DNA of 42,078 bases from Gammaproteobacteria bacterium (GTDB lineage Bacteria; Pseudomonadota; Gammaproteobacteria; Steroidobacterales; Steroidobacteraceae), in the NCBI GenBank assembly GCA_004297335.1, contig SCUD01000065.1, positions 1 through 42,078 on the forward strand. Reading direction: 5' to 3'. The notes under the pieces were generated by a model. That model worked only from the letters and a program-made list of their open reading frames with translations, searched no databases and was not told the origin of the DNA. The position numbers and the translations under genes were made by a program. Position 1 is the first letter of the stretch; each line of letters starts with the position of its first letter. This document shows, one piece after another, positions 32,661 to 39,820 of this stretch.

Positions 32661-33119
32661 ATGAATGAACTGGAAGATCGCTACGCGATCCGCGAGCTGG
32701 TCGAGGGCTGGAGCGACGGCGCCAATCACCGCGACTGGGCGGCGCTCGAGGCGCTGTTCACCGATGATGCCGTCTGGGATGTCGGCGCGCCGCTGAGTTT
32801 CCAGGCGCAAGGGGCCCGGCCCATCGTCGCGCTGCTGCGCGAGAAGATGGAGGTGGCCGAGTTCGTCGTGCAGACACCGCATGCGCCGCGGATCTGGCTG
32901 GACGGCAACAGCGCGCGCGCACGCACGACGATTCACGAGATCTGCCGGTTCCGGGACGGCGCCGGCCTGGAGATGCGCGGCACCTACTACGACGAGCTGG
33001 TGCGGCTGGCGAGTGGCTGGCGATTCCGGCGGCGGGTATTCCGGGTGACCTGCTTCAACGCGGTGGCGCCTGCCGGCCAGGCTTTCAGCGAGGGGCAGCA
33101 ACTCTGGCCGGAGCGGTGA
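32661..33119 (+). CDS. SnoaL-like / NTF2-fold protein
   Basis: A 152-residue protein with the NTF2-like cone fold: DRYAIRELVEGWSDGANHRDW at the start and YYDELVRLASGWRFRRRVF near the end. Members include polyketide cyclases, dehydratases and ketosteroid isomerases. ATG 32661 is chosen because GGAG lies six bases upstream; ATG 32655 would be too close. It follows the SDR-like gene by 10 bp. SDR plus SnoaL pairs are common in steroid and terpenoid degraders. Confidence 0.85.
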   Translation: MNELEDRYAIRELVEGWSDGANHRDWAALEALFTDDAVWDVGAPLSFQAQGARPIVALLREKMEVAEFVVQTPHAPRIWLDGNSARARTTIHEICRFRDGAGLEMRGTYYDELVRLASGWRFRRRVFRVTCFNAVAPAGQAFSEGQQLWPER

Positions 33120-33150
33120 CCGGCGGAATGGCGGCGGGAGCAGCCGCCGG
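33120..33150 (+). terminator. Possible hairpin after SnoaL-like gene
   Basis: CCGGCGG (33120-33126) can pair with CCGCCGG (33144-33150); an alternative shorter stem GGCGGC/GCCGCC lies inside. It is GC-rich and directly after the stop, without a T-run. The remaining bases to 33267 show no gene. Confidence 0.3.
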
Positions 33151-33267
33151 CCAGGATGCGCCCGAGGTTGCGGTGGTGTGCCAGCCCTGTCAACGCCGGC
33201 CGCGCTGCAGCGTTCTGTTCTGCAAGCGGTGAGAACCGCGAAGCAGCAGAATCCACAGGAGGTCGTC

Positions 33268-33579
33268 ATGTTGAAGTTCGTCACAGTGGCCGCAGCCCTG
33301 CTGGTCATCGCCGGGCCGGTCTGCGCCGGCACGCCGGGGCTCGACCAGCGCCAGCACAACCAGGCACAGCGCATCCGCCAGGGTGTGCACAGCGGCGAGC
33401 TGACCCGGCACGAGGCGGGCCAGCTGGTGCACGGCCAGGTCCAGCTGCGGCGCATCGAAGCTCGCGCCAAGGCGGACGGTATCGTCACCGCGCGCGAGCG
33501 AATCCGGCTGCAGCACCGCGCCGACGTCCAGAGCCGGCAGATCTACCGGCAGAAGCACGACGGCCAGCAGCGCGAGTGA
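33268..33579 (+). CDS. Small periplasmic protein of unknown function
   Basis: A 103-residue protein with a clear signal peptide (MLKFVTVAAALLVIAGPVCAG, cleavage near residue 21). The mature part is helical and highly charged: QRIRQGVHSGELTRHEAGQL, then RIEARAKADGIVTARERIRL, then SRQIYRQKHDGQQ. The two SGELT/ADGxVT turns look like an internal repeat, and the second resembles a helix-turn of metal-binding type, but no EF-hand is complete. ATG 33268 follows a strong AGGAGG site. Similar short proteins occur widely in proteobacteria without assigned function. Confidence 0.8.
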   Translation: MLKFVTVAAALLVIAGPVCAGTPGLDQRQHNQAQRIRQGVHSGELTRHEAGQLVHGQVQLRRIEARAKADGIVTARERIRLQHRADVQSRQIYRQKHDGQQRE

Positions 33580-33587
33580 TTCCGGCA

Positions 33588-33617
33588 CCGGGGAGACATC
33601 GGCAGATGCCTCCCCGG
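33588..33617. terminator. Bidirectional hairpin terminator between convergent genes
   Basis: CCGGGGAG-A-CATC, loop GGCA, GATG-C-CTCCCCGG forms an 8+4 bp stem with one A/C mismatch and a 4-nt loop. It sits in the 51-bp gap between the convergent stops at 33579 and 33631, so it can serve both transcription units. Confidence 0.6.
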
Positions 33618-33630
33618 GGCTCCCAGCGCG

Positions 33631-34065
33631 CTACGGGGCGTCCACCGCCTGGATACGCTCGTCGGCCAGATAGCCATTCGGCTGCAGCACGATGAAGCGG
33701 TTGGCGCCGTTGATCTGGGTCCTCAGCCGAACCTGGTCGTGGTGGGCGAGGGCCGCCAGCAGCTGCTGATGCAGGTAGCGGAAGGCGGCGGCATCACAGG
33801 CGACCGGAGCCAGCAGCTCGGTATACACGGCCGGCTGGTAGACGCAGCCCGCGCCCGCATCGTAGCCACTGGTCGGGAACGAGACCCGCAGGTTGCAGCG
33901 GCTGGCATCGACCGGCATGACCACGACGCTCTTGACCGAGCCGGCGATGAACTCCGCCGGGCAGGCCGCGCTCAACAGTTCCTCGGGCTGCACATCTGCG
34001 CCGGCCAGCAGGCCGAGCAGGCCTGCCACTAACGATCCGCGCCCGCTCCTGCGCCCGGCGCTCAC
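33631..34065 (-). CDS. Secreted protein, tandem paralogue 2
   Basis: A 144-residue protein starting at GTG 34065, overlapping the stop of the preceding paralogue in GTGA. Residues 1-28 form a signal peptide (RRSGRGSLVAGLLGLLAGADV). The mature part shares its framework with the upstream neighbour: Cys, then a VKSVVVMPVDASRCNLRVSFP block, a second Cys in AGCVYQP, Cys in VACDAAAF and VRLRTQ. The four-cysteine spacing suggests two disulphides. The function is unknown. It is the last gene of an operon with a secreted hydrolase. Confidence 0.8.
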   Translation of the reverse strand: MSAGRRSGRGSLVAGLLGLLAGADVQPEELLSAACPAEFIAGSVKSVVVMPVDASRCNLRVSFPTSGYDAGAGCVYQPAVYTELLAPVACDAAAFRYLHQQLLAALAHHDQVRLRTQINGANRFIVLQPNGYLADERIQAVDAP

Positions 34066-34493
34066 GGTACGTAGGGCCCTTTCTCGATGCCGAAATAGCC
34101 ACCGCCGACCTGGATGTTGCGCCACCCGCCGGATGACTGCGTACGAACATACAGCCGGTATCCCAGTGTCAGGGCCGTCAGCGCGGTCTTGTGGTACAGA
34201 TCCAGGACCGGCGAGTTGCAGGCCAGCGCCTGGCTGAGGACCATGTACTTGGCATTGTGATTGCAGGTGGCGTTCGTGCCGCGCGAGTATTCGCGGGTCG
34301 GGAACGTGATCTTCAACTGGCAATTGGCCCCATCGATCGGCAGCACGATCACCCGGCTGACGTTGCCGACCAGGTAGTCGTTCATTCCTTCGGAGCAGAC
34401 GGCCGGCATCCGTCCGTGCCCCAGTTCGTCCTGTGCAACAGCAGCCGACGCCGCACACAGGCCCAATAACAGCGAAAACAGCCGAGTCCTCAT
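34062..34493 (-). CDS. Secreted protein, tandem paralogue 1
   Basis: A 143-residue protein with signal peptide MRTRLFSLLLGLCAASAAVAQ. The block VSRVIVLPIDGANCQLKITFP aligns with VKSVVVMPVDASRCNLRVSFP of the next gene, and both continue through a Cys-containing loop to YRLYVRTQ / QVRLRTQ. The pair is therefore a tandem duplication that has diverged strongly. It lies 12 bp downstream of the secreted hydrolase gene. I do not recognise the family. Confidence 0.82.
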   Translation of the reverse strand: MRTRLFSLLLGLCAASAAVAQDELGHGRMPAVCSEGMNDYLVGNVSRVIVLPIDGANCQLKITFPTREYSRGTNATCNHNAKYMVLSQALACNSPVLDLYHKTALTALTLGYRLYVRTQSSGGWRNIQVGGGYFGIEKGPYVP

Positions 34494-34505
34494 GTTGCCG
34501 TCCTC

Positions 34506-35684
34506 CTAGAGCACACTGGTGAGCACGGTCACCTGTTCATTGTTCCTGCGTCGCAGCGTCGTGTAGAGAACCCGGCGCGACATGCCGTAATTGACCGCGC
34601 CATCATGGCCCTGGAAGCCTGCCGGATTGGGCGTCCACAGGAAACGGACACCGCAGGATGCGGCGGGCAGCGTTGCCGGCGGCGGGCAGGCGTACTCCTC
34701 GCCGTATGATTCCTGGCAGCCCGGTCCGAAGACCGGATTGTAGAAAGAGTCGCAGGAAAACGTCGCGCCCTCCGGGTGCCACTGCGGCGGCGCGGGGGTC
34801 AGGGCTGTTGCCTGGGCGCTGACAATGCAGGCCTGCGCCACCTGGCAGCAGACCAGTTTCTGCGCCTCGCCCTGCCGGCGATACCGGGCATTCAGGCGCG
34901 AACAGCTACTGGGGGTCCGCTCGAGCCAGGGCCCCTCCGAACCGTTCTGTTGGTCATAGTCGTTCGTGCCGACGATCACGGTGAACGGAATGCGCGCGAA
35001 GTTGCTGATCTCGGCGGCGGTCATGTCCCGGTACAGTCCCGACCCGGTGGCCGCTGCTGCTGCCACGCGGCTTGGATACCTCCTGGCGAAGGTCTGCACG
35101 AATTGCGCACCGCGCGACTGACCGGTGATGAAGACCTTTTGCCGGTTGAGGGTCAGGCCGTAGGAACCGAGGATCCGCGGCAGTTGCTGGTCGACCAGAT
35201 ACATGACCCAGGCAGCGGCCGGCAATTCCGGGCTGTCGAAATTCTGGCCATTGAAGGCGGTCGTGCAGTTCCGATGGCTGTTCATCTGGGGCGACAGGAC
35301 GGCAATGCCGAAACGGTCGGCATCGCCGTGCAGGACCGGGTTGTCCAGGTATCTCTTGGTATAGCCCTCGACCCGGGCACGACAGCTCTCGCTCGCCTGG
35401 CAGGCATCGGTCGAATACTCGGGATCCGGGTATTCCGAGTCATCGAAACAACTCTTCGTGCCGTGCACGGAGATCAGCAGCCTGACCTCACGCGATGCCG
35501 AATCGCTGATGCTGGGGAGATAGAGATAGTAATGCCGCGGATGCGCTGCATCGGAGCTGCTGTCGATCAGTGACAGCACGACCGCGCCCTGGTAGGCATG
35601 CGCCAGCATGCCCGGGCCGGCCGGCAGCACGGTTCCGGCCAGCAGGCAGCAGGCCAGCGTCAAGCAGTTTGGACGAGCTCTCAC
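34506..35684 (-). CDS. Secreted alpha/beta-hydrolase (esterase/depolymerase-like)
   Basis: A 392-residue protein starting at GTG 35684, which follows GGAGGGGGC. An N-terminal signal peptide (LTLACCLLAGTVLPAG) precedes an alpha/beta-hydrolase fold. It shows LLISVHGT (oxyanion region), the nucleophile elbow GQSRGAQF, the likely acid Asp in VGTNDYD and the likely His in FQGHDGAV. Many paired cysteines suggest an extracytoplasmic, disulphide-rich enzyme. The layout recalls secreted PHB-depolymerase or feruloyl-esterase-like proteins; the substrate is unknown. It heads an operon with two small secreted paralogues that may act as partners. Confidence 0.85.
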   Translation of the reverse strand: MRARPNCLTLACCLLAGTVLPAGPGMLAHAYQGAVVLSLIDSSSDAAHPRHYYLYLPSISDSASREVRLLISVHGTKSCFDDSEYPDPEYSTDACQASESCRARVEGYTKRYLDNPVLHGDADRFGIAVLSPQMNSHRNCTTAFNGQNFDSPELPAAAWVMYLVDQQLPRILGSYGLTLNRQKVFITGQSRGAQFVQTFARRYPSRVAAAAATGSGLYRDMTAAEISNFARIPFTVIVGTNDYDQQNGSEGPWLERTPSSCSRLNARYRRQGEAQKLVCCQVAQACIVSAQATALTPAPPQWHPEGATFSCDSFYNPVFGPGCQESYGEEYACPPPATLPAASCGVRFLWTPNPAGFQGHDGAVNYGMSRRVLYTTLRRRNNEQVTVLTSVL

Positions 35685-35795
35685 CGCCCCCTCCGTTGGC
35701 CCGGGCGGTTCCCCTTTCAGGTGCAATATGCGCCTGGCCGGTGGGGGTGTCCAGAAGCCCGGCAGGCCGGCTCCCAAATCGGCAGCGGCAGCGTC

Positions 35796-36233
35796 CTAGC
35801 CCTTGCCGACGATCGGGTTGCGCCACTTGAGCTGCCGGAAGCGGGCGAAGTCCGCATCGGTCGAACACAGCTCGCAGCCGTGCTCGATGGCCAGCGCCGC
35901 GAGGTGTGCATCGGTGACCAGGTTGGCGACCGCCTTGCCGTTGACCAGCAGCGCCTGGAGCACTTCCCAGTGCCGGTCAGTCGGCCGGACCAGCCGCGTG
36001 CAAGGCTGCCCGAGCCAGGAATCGACCCGGGCGACGGCCTGTTCCAGAGAGAGCGGATGCGCGAAGACACGCGGATTGGTGGCGATGCGCAGGAATGCGC
36101 ACAGCACCGTCCAGCACAGGCCCACCGGTGTCGATCCGGAGAGCTGCGCATCCCACCATTCGCGTGCCGCATCATGATGCCCGCTGCGCCGGTCCTCGGC
36201 GTAAAGCAGCAGGTTCGTGTCCACCAGGATCAA
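35796..36233 (-). CDS. vapC: VapC-type PIN-domain toxin
   Basis: A 145-residue PIN-domain ribonuclease with acidic residues in LVDTNLLLYA, LVTDAHLAALA and CSTDADF. It begins with TTG at 36233, overlapping the antitoxin stop in TTGA. The weak start and the overlap should keep toxin synthesis below that of the antitoxin. Length and motifs are complete. Confidence 0.92.
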   Translation of the reverse strand: MILVDTNLLLYAEDRRSGHHDAAREWWDAQLSGSTPVGLCWTVLCAFLRIATNPRVFAHPLSLEQAVARVDSWLGQPCTRLVRPTDRHWEVLQALLVNGKAVANLVTDAHLAALAIEHGCELCSTDADFARFRQLKWRNPIVGKG

Positions 36234-36475
36234 CGCGAATCCTCGCCCTCGACCTGGGCGAGCAATTCCTGGATGTTGTCGAGATTCCGGCCCGGCAGCA
36301 GGCCCAGGCTGCGCGGCATCGTCCGATAGGGCTTGATGGTCGCGGTTGTTTCCACTCGTTCCAGGCCAGCGCGCAGCGCTTCATTGATGACCTGGCGAAA
36401 AGGCGCACGTTGCCGGGCGGCGATGGCACGTGCCCGCTCGAGGACGTCGTCGTCGATCGTCAGGGTCGTTCGCAC
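36230..36475 (-). CDS. vapB: Ribbon-helix-helix antitoxin
   Basis: An 81-residue antitoxin. MRTTLTIDDDVLERARAIAA is the N-terminal ribbon and first helix, and APFRQVINEALRAGLE the second helix, of a ribbon-helix-helix DNA-binding fold. The C-terminus is the toxin-binding tail. The start is GTG 36475; no ATG lies in frame close upstream. Direct GCATCAT repeats upstream are the likely operator. Confidence 0.9.
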   Translation of the reverse strand: MRTTLTIDDDVLERARAIAARQRAPFRQVINEALRAGLERVETTATIKPYRTMPRSLGLLPGRNLDNIQELLAQVEGEDSR

Positions 36476-36479
36476 GGGC

Positions 36480-36517
36480 GCATCATAGCATCATAATACT
36501 TGATGTCGATGCATCAT
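36480..36517 (-). promoter_or_regulatory. Toxin-antitoxin operator/promoter with GCATCAT repeats
   Basis: Three direct copies of GCATCAT lie at 36480-36486, 36488-36494 and 36511-36517. An inverted repeat TGATG-N6-CATCA spans 36501-36516. On the minus strand TATTAT (36498-36493) is a good -10. Ribbon-helix-helix dimers bind short repeated half-sites of this kind. Confidence 0.65.
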
Positions 36518-36650
36518 CTGAGGGCGATCAGCGGTCCGACCGCACCGGGCAGCACAATTTCCGGGCGGGCCGTGGTTGGCGCACAATGACGCCGTGGAAC
36601 CCCCGTCGTCGCTTCGACTGGCCGGTCGCGACCAGCCGTGGTCCGCCAAT

Positions 36651-38327
36651 ATGCCTGGTGTCCTGCCAGTGATCCGCCGACACGCATTGGCTGTCGCTGC
36701 ATTGTTGGGCCTGCTCTGCGGTGCTCCGACACTGGCAGCCGGCGTCGAACCGGACGGCGTCGATGAGGATGGCGGCCTGGCGACGGCTCTCGTCCTGATC
36801 GACGGCCATGCCCTCCTGCGGGTGCGTGGAATCGCCGGCTTCCCGGCACAGCAGCGGGCCCGCAAGATCGAGCAGAGGATCACCGACTTTGCGCGCGATC
36901 GGTCGCTCCCCGCCGACGCGGTGACGCTGCAGGACAACGTCCGCGGGACCGCAATCGTGGCCGGCGGCGTCACGCTCGTGACGATCAGCGATGGCGACGC
37001 CGCGCTCGAGGAACTCGGACGCCTGGCGCTGGCGCAGGCGACCGGCGAAATGATCACTGAGTCGGTCACCCGTTGGCGGGCCGAGCGTTCACCGGAGCAG
37101 CGCCTGCGCAACGTCGGCTGGGCCGCCACGGCGACCGCAGTGCTCGCGGCATTCCTCTGGCTCCTGTGGAGCGTCTCGCGCCGTCTGCAACGGTACCTGG
37201 AGACCCGCGTCGCGGCCCAGGTCAAGTCGGTCGGCGTGCAGTCCTTCGAGTTCGTCAAGGCGCGGCACCTGCAAGCGCTGATCCAGACCGCGCCGCGCCT
37301 GGTCTTCTGGGCGGCAGTCGCGGTGACCATCTATGTCTACCTCGACTTCGTCCTTACGCTGTTCCCGCTGACCCGCCCGCTGGGGGAGCGACTCCTCGGA
37401 CTGGTGACGGACCCGCTGGCGACACTCGGCCTCGCACTGCTGAGCGAACTGCCGAACCTCGCCTTTCTTGCGGTCCTCGCGCTGGTCGTGCGCTACGTCC
37501 TGAAGCTGACGCGGCTGTACTTCGAGGCCATCGAGCGTGGCGTGGTGCGCTTCCAGCACTTCGACCCGGAGTGGGCCACACCCACCTACAAGGTCGTCCG
37601 CATCTTCCTGGTCGCCTTCGCCGTGGTGGTCGCCTATCCGTACATCCCCGGGTCGGAGTCGGCGGCGTTCAAGGGCGTGACGGTGATGCTGGGCGTGCTC
37701 TTCTCGCTCGGCTCGTCGTCGGTGATTGCCAACATCATCGCCGGCTACACCATGACCTACCGCCGCGCGTTCCGCCGCGGCGACCGCATCATGGTCGGCG
37801 AGGTGACCGGCGACGTGGTGGACTCCCGCGTGCTGGTCACGACGCTGCGCACCCCTAAGAACGAGCTCGTGGTCGTACCGAACTCGGAGATCCTCAACAA
37901 GAGCATCGTCAACTACAGCGCGCTCGCCCGGGAACAGGGCCTGATCCTGCATACGACGGTCGGTATCGGCTACGAGACGCCCTGGCGCCAGGTGGAGGCG
38001 ATGCTGCTGATGGCAGCCGTACGAACCCCTGGTCTCAAGCGTGACCCGGCGCCGTTCGTGCTGCAGAAGAGCCTGGGTGATTTCTGCGTCGTGTACGAGA
38101 TCAATGCCTACACCGACGATGCGCAGGGCATCGCCGGCCAGTATTCGGCGCTGCATGCCAGCATACTCGACGTGTTCAACGAGTACGGGGTGCAGATCAT
38201 GACGCCCGCCTACGAGGGCGACACGCCCAGTCCCAAGATCGTCCGCCCGGAAGACTGGTACGCTGCGCCGGCGCAGTCGCCGAGGGCAGCGCCGGAAGGG
38301 AATGAAGATGCGAATCCGAGCGACTGA
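36651..38327 (+). CDS. MscS-family mechanosensitive channel
   Basis: A 558-residue inner-membrane protein. After a signal-like segment (ALAVAALLGLLCG) comes a soluble region of about 120 residues, then four membrane helices (about 165-185, 230-250, 285-305, 325-345). The MscS pore helix and beta domain follow: VTVMLGVLFSLGSSSVIANIIAGY with GDRIMVGEVTGDVV and VVVPNSEILNKSIVNYS. It would release solutes under osmotic down-shock. The start is uncertain; ATG 36651 gives a clean N-terminus, while alternative starts upstream lack ribosome sites. The C-terminus is short, charged and probably disordered. Confidence 0.9.
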   Translation: MPGVLPVIRRHALAVAALLGLLCGAPTLAAGVEPDGVDEDGGLATALVLIDGHALLRVRGIAGFPAQQRARKIEQRITDFARDRSLPADAVTLQDNVRGTAIVAGGVTLVTISDGDAALEELGRLALAQATGEMITESVTRWRAERSPEQRLRNVGWAATATAVLAAFLWLLWSVSRRLQRYLETRVAAQVKSVGVQSFEFVKARHLQALIQTAPRLVFWAAVAVTIYVYLDFVLTLFPLTRPLGERLLGLVTDPLATLGLALLSELPNLAFLAVLALVVRYVLKLTRLYFEAIERGVVRFQHFDPEWATPTYKVVRIFLVAFAVVVAYPYIPGSESAAFKGVTVMLGVLFSLGSSSVIANIIAGYTMTYRRAFRRGDRIMVGEVTGDVVDSRVLVTTLRTPKNELVVVPNSEILNKSIVNYSALAREQGLILHTTVGIGYETPWRQVEAMLLMAAVRTPGLKRDPAPFVLQKSLGDFCVVYEINAYTDDAQGIAGQYSALHASILDVFNEYGVQIMTPAYEGDTPSPKIVRPEDWYAAPAQSPRAAPEGNEDANPSD

Positions 38328-38883
38328 TGACGCGATCTACCGGCTGAAAGTCAGCCTGCGGGGGGTCCGCCCGCCAATCTGGCGGCGCTTCCTGGTGCCG
38401 GCCGGCATTACGCTGCGGCGGCTGCATGATTGCCTGCAGGAGGTGATGGGCTGGACGCAAAGCCATCTCCATCAGTTCGAGGCCGGAGGCGTCATCTATG
38501 GGACGCCGGACCTGGAGTTCGGCGTCGCCACGATCAGCGAGTCGAGGGCAAGGCTCGACCAGCTGCTGCGGCGCCCGAAAGATCGCCTGACGTACGAATA
38601 CGACTTCGGCGACAGCTGGGAGCACGATGTCGTGCTGGAGAGCATCCTGCCGCCCGCACCGGCGGCTCGCTACCCGATCGTCGAGGATGGCAAGCGGGCC
38701 TGCCCACCCGAGGACTGCGGGGGACCCTACGGATATCTGCGCTTCCTCGAGATCATTGCCGATCCGAGGCATCCGGAGCACGAAGAGATGCTGGAATGGG
38801 CGGGCGGGGATTTTGATCCCGAGGCATTCGAGGTCCCCAGGACCAAGGAGGCCCGTCGCGCGCGGCCGACGCGGGGGCTGTAG
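38308..38883 (+). CDS. pRiA4b ORF-3-like protein
   Basis: A 191-residue protein of the plasmid pRiA4b ORF-3-like family (related to the IS1096 TnpR-like passenger). The hallmark stretch IYRLKVSLRGVRPPIWRRFLV opens the chain; YEYDFGDSWEHDV and ACPPEDCGGPYGY follow. It is not known to be a transposase on its own, and function is unknown. ATG 38308 has GGAAGGG seven bases upstream. It overlaps the end of the channel gene by 20 bp, so the two are co-transcribed. Confidence 0.88.
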   Translation: MRIRATDDAIYRLKVSLRGVRPPIWRRFLVPAGITLRRLHDCLQEVMGWTQSHLHQFEAGGVIYGTPDLEFGVATISESRARLDQLLRRPKDRLTYEYDFGDSWEHDVVLESILPPAPAARYPIVEDGKRACPPEDCGGPYGYLRFLEIIADPRHPEHEEMLEWAGGDFDPEAFEVPRTKEARRARPTRGL

Positions 38884-39069
38884 GTGCACAACAAGCCGGG
38901 CCATCCCTTCGAGAGAAATCGGCTCCCCGACGGCACGAATGGCGATCAGGTCCACCGGGCGCCAGAGCAATGACGCCTGGTCCCCCAGCCGCGAGCAGTT
39001 CCGCTCGGCGTGCTGGCCAGTGCCCAGCGGAGACAAGTCAACGACGACATCGACGTCAGATTGCGCCTG
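38884..39069 (-). pseudogene. Remnant of an MNT-type nucleotidyltransferase gene
   Basis: The minus strand reads QSDVDVVVDLSPLGTGQH, then a gap, then LLWRPVDLIAIRAVGEP in one frame. This fits the DxD core (SDVDxxVDL) and the following strand (GRPVDLxxLRAVGEP) of small nucleotidyltransferases paired with HEPN or DUF86 proteins. The usual N-terminal helix and GS motif are missing: a TGA stop lies in frame at 39072-39070. The frame then runs into the antisense of the pRiA4b-like gene. It is therefore a decayed toxin-antitoxin-type gene that fills the otherwise empty 38884-39077 gap. Confidence 0.5.
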
Positions 39070-39077
39070 TCAGACCA

Positions 39078-39108
39078 ATGTGTCACAATTAGCCACTTTG
39101 TGACACAT
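39078..39108 (+). promoter_or_regulatory. Toxin-antitoxin operator, 11-bp inverted repeat
   Basis: ATGTGTCACAA (39078-39088) and TTGTGACACAT (39098-39108) are exact reverse complements separated by nine bases. The site ends 12 bp before the antitoxin ATG. TTGCGC at 39061-39066 and CACAAT at 39084-39089 (17-bp spacer) could be the promoter, which would place the left arm over the -10 for autorepression. Confidence 0.8.
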
Positions 39109-39120
39109 ACGGAGCGGGCC

Positions 39121-39348
39121 ATGAAGAGCGTCAGCATCCGGGAGGTGCGCGCCGAGCTGGCGCAGCTCGATGAGCTGCTGTTACGCGAGGGCGAGGTCGT
39201 CGTCACCCGGCGCGGTCGGCCGATTGCCCGATTGCTCCCTGTGCGCAGCCAGCGCGCGATGCCGTCGCATACCGATCTGCGCTCCAGCATGCCCCGCCTG
39301 CGCACCGGCAGTGAGCGGCTGGTCCGCGCCGAGCGGGATGAGCGGTGA
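39121..39348 (+). CDS. vapB: Phd/YefM-family antitoxin
   Basis: A 75-residue antitoxin: MKSVSIREVRAELAQLDELL and VVVTRRGRPIARLLPV are the Phd/YefM DNA-binding fold, followed by a charged tail. ATG 39121 follows CGGAGCGGGCC. It overlaps the toxin start in GTGA. The inverted repeat just upstream is its likely operator. Confidence 0.9.
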   Translation: MKSVSIREVRAELAQLDELLLREGEVVVTRRGRPIARLLPVRSQRAMPSHTDLRSSMPRLRTGSERLVRAERDER

Positions 39349-39779
39349 GCGGGCCGTACCTTGATACCAGCGCGCTGGCGAAATGGTATCTCAACGAGCC
39401 TTTTTCAGCTGAATTCGCGACGTTCATTCAGCAGCAGCCGGTGGCGGCCATCAGCCGGCTGACCGCCGTCGAGTTCCGGTGCCTGCTGGCACGGCGCAGG
39501 CGCGCCGGCGACATCAACAGGACGATCGAGACCCGCGTGTTGGCGACATTCGCGGATGATATCGGCGCGGGGTTCCTGGTCATGCACCCGGTTGCCGACG
39601 AGCACGTCGCAGCCGCTGCGGAAATGATTTCGCGTCTTCGCAGGCATCCGTTGCGGACTCTGGATGCGCTGCATCTGGCCATCGCCCTGGCAATCAAGTG
39701 CCGGCAGCTGGCCACCGCGGACCGGACCATGGCTGATGCGGCCCGAGCATCCGGTCTGGAGGTCGTGCGTTTCTTCTAG
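39345..39779 (+). CDS. vapC: VapC-type PIN-domain toxin
   Basis: A 144-residue PIN-domain ribonuclease. It shows YLDTSALAKWY, Glu in LTAVEFRCLLARR, Asp in RTLDALHLAIA and Asp in ATADRTM. GTG 39345 overlaps the antitoxin stop. It is complete and intact. It is only distantly similar to the two other VapC proteins in the window, so these are independent acquisitions rather than recent duplicates. Confidence 0.93.
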   Translation: MSGPYLDTSALAKWYLNEPFSAEFATFIQQQPVAAISRLTAVEFRCLLARRRRAGDINRTIETRVLATFADDIGAGFLVMHPVADEHVAAAAEMISRLRRHPLRTLDALHLAIALAIKCRQLATADRTMADAARASGLEVVRFF

Positions 39780-39790
39780 TCGCCGGAGCC

Positions 39791-39808
39791 GCCGCCGGCA
39801 GAGGCGGC
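39791..39808. terminator. Possible hairpin between convergent toxin and SDR genes
   Basis: GCCGCC (39791-39796) and GGCGGC (39803-39808) form a 6-bp GC stem with a 6-nt loop in the 41-bp convergent gap. No T-run is present. Confidence 0.3.
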
Positions 39809-39820
39809 CGCACCACCCCG

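Noticed and set aside
33120-33267. Possible small gene or RNA in the gap before the small periplasmic protein
   Set aside because: Only a GC-rich hairpin and the leader with AGGAGG were seen; no conserved frame or structure could be supported.
36480-36517. CRISPR-like short direct repeats (GCATCAT)
   Set aside because: The repeats are only 7 bp, irregularly spaced and lie at a toxin-antitoxin promoter; there are no spacers or cas genes.
37089-38156. A 355-codon minus-strand frame rich in His, Glu and Arg
   Set aside because: It mirrors the MscS channel gene, whose membrane helices and beta domain are unmistakable.
38308-38883. Transposon or IS boundary suggested by the pRiA4b ORF-3/IS1096-like protein
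   Set aside because: No transposase, terminal inverted repeats or target duplication is visible around it; the gene overlaps the channel gene and looks chromosomal.
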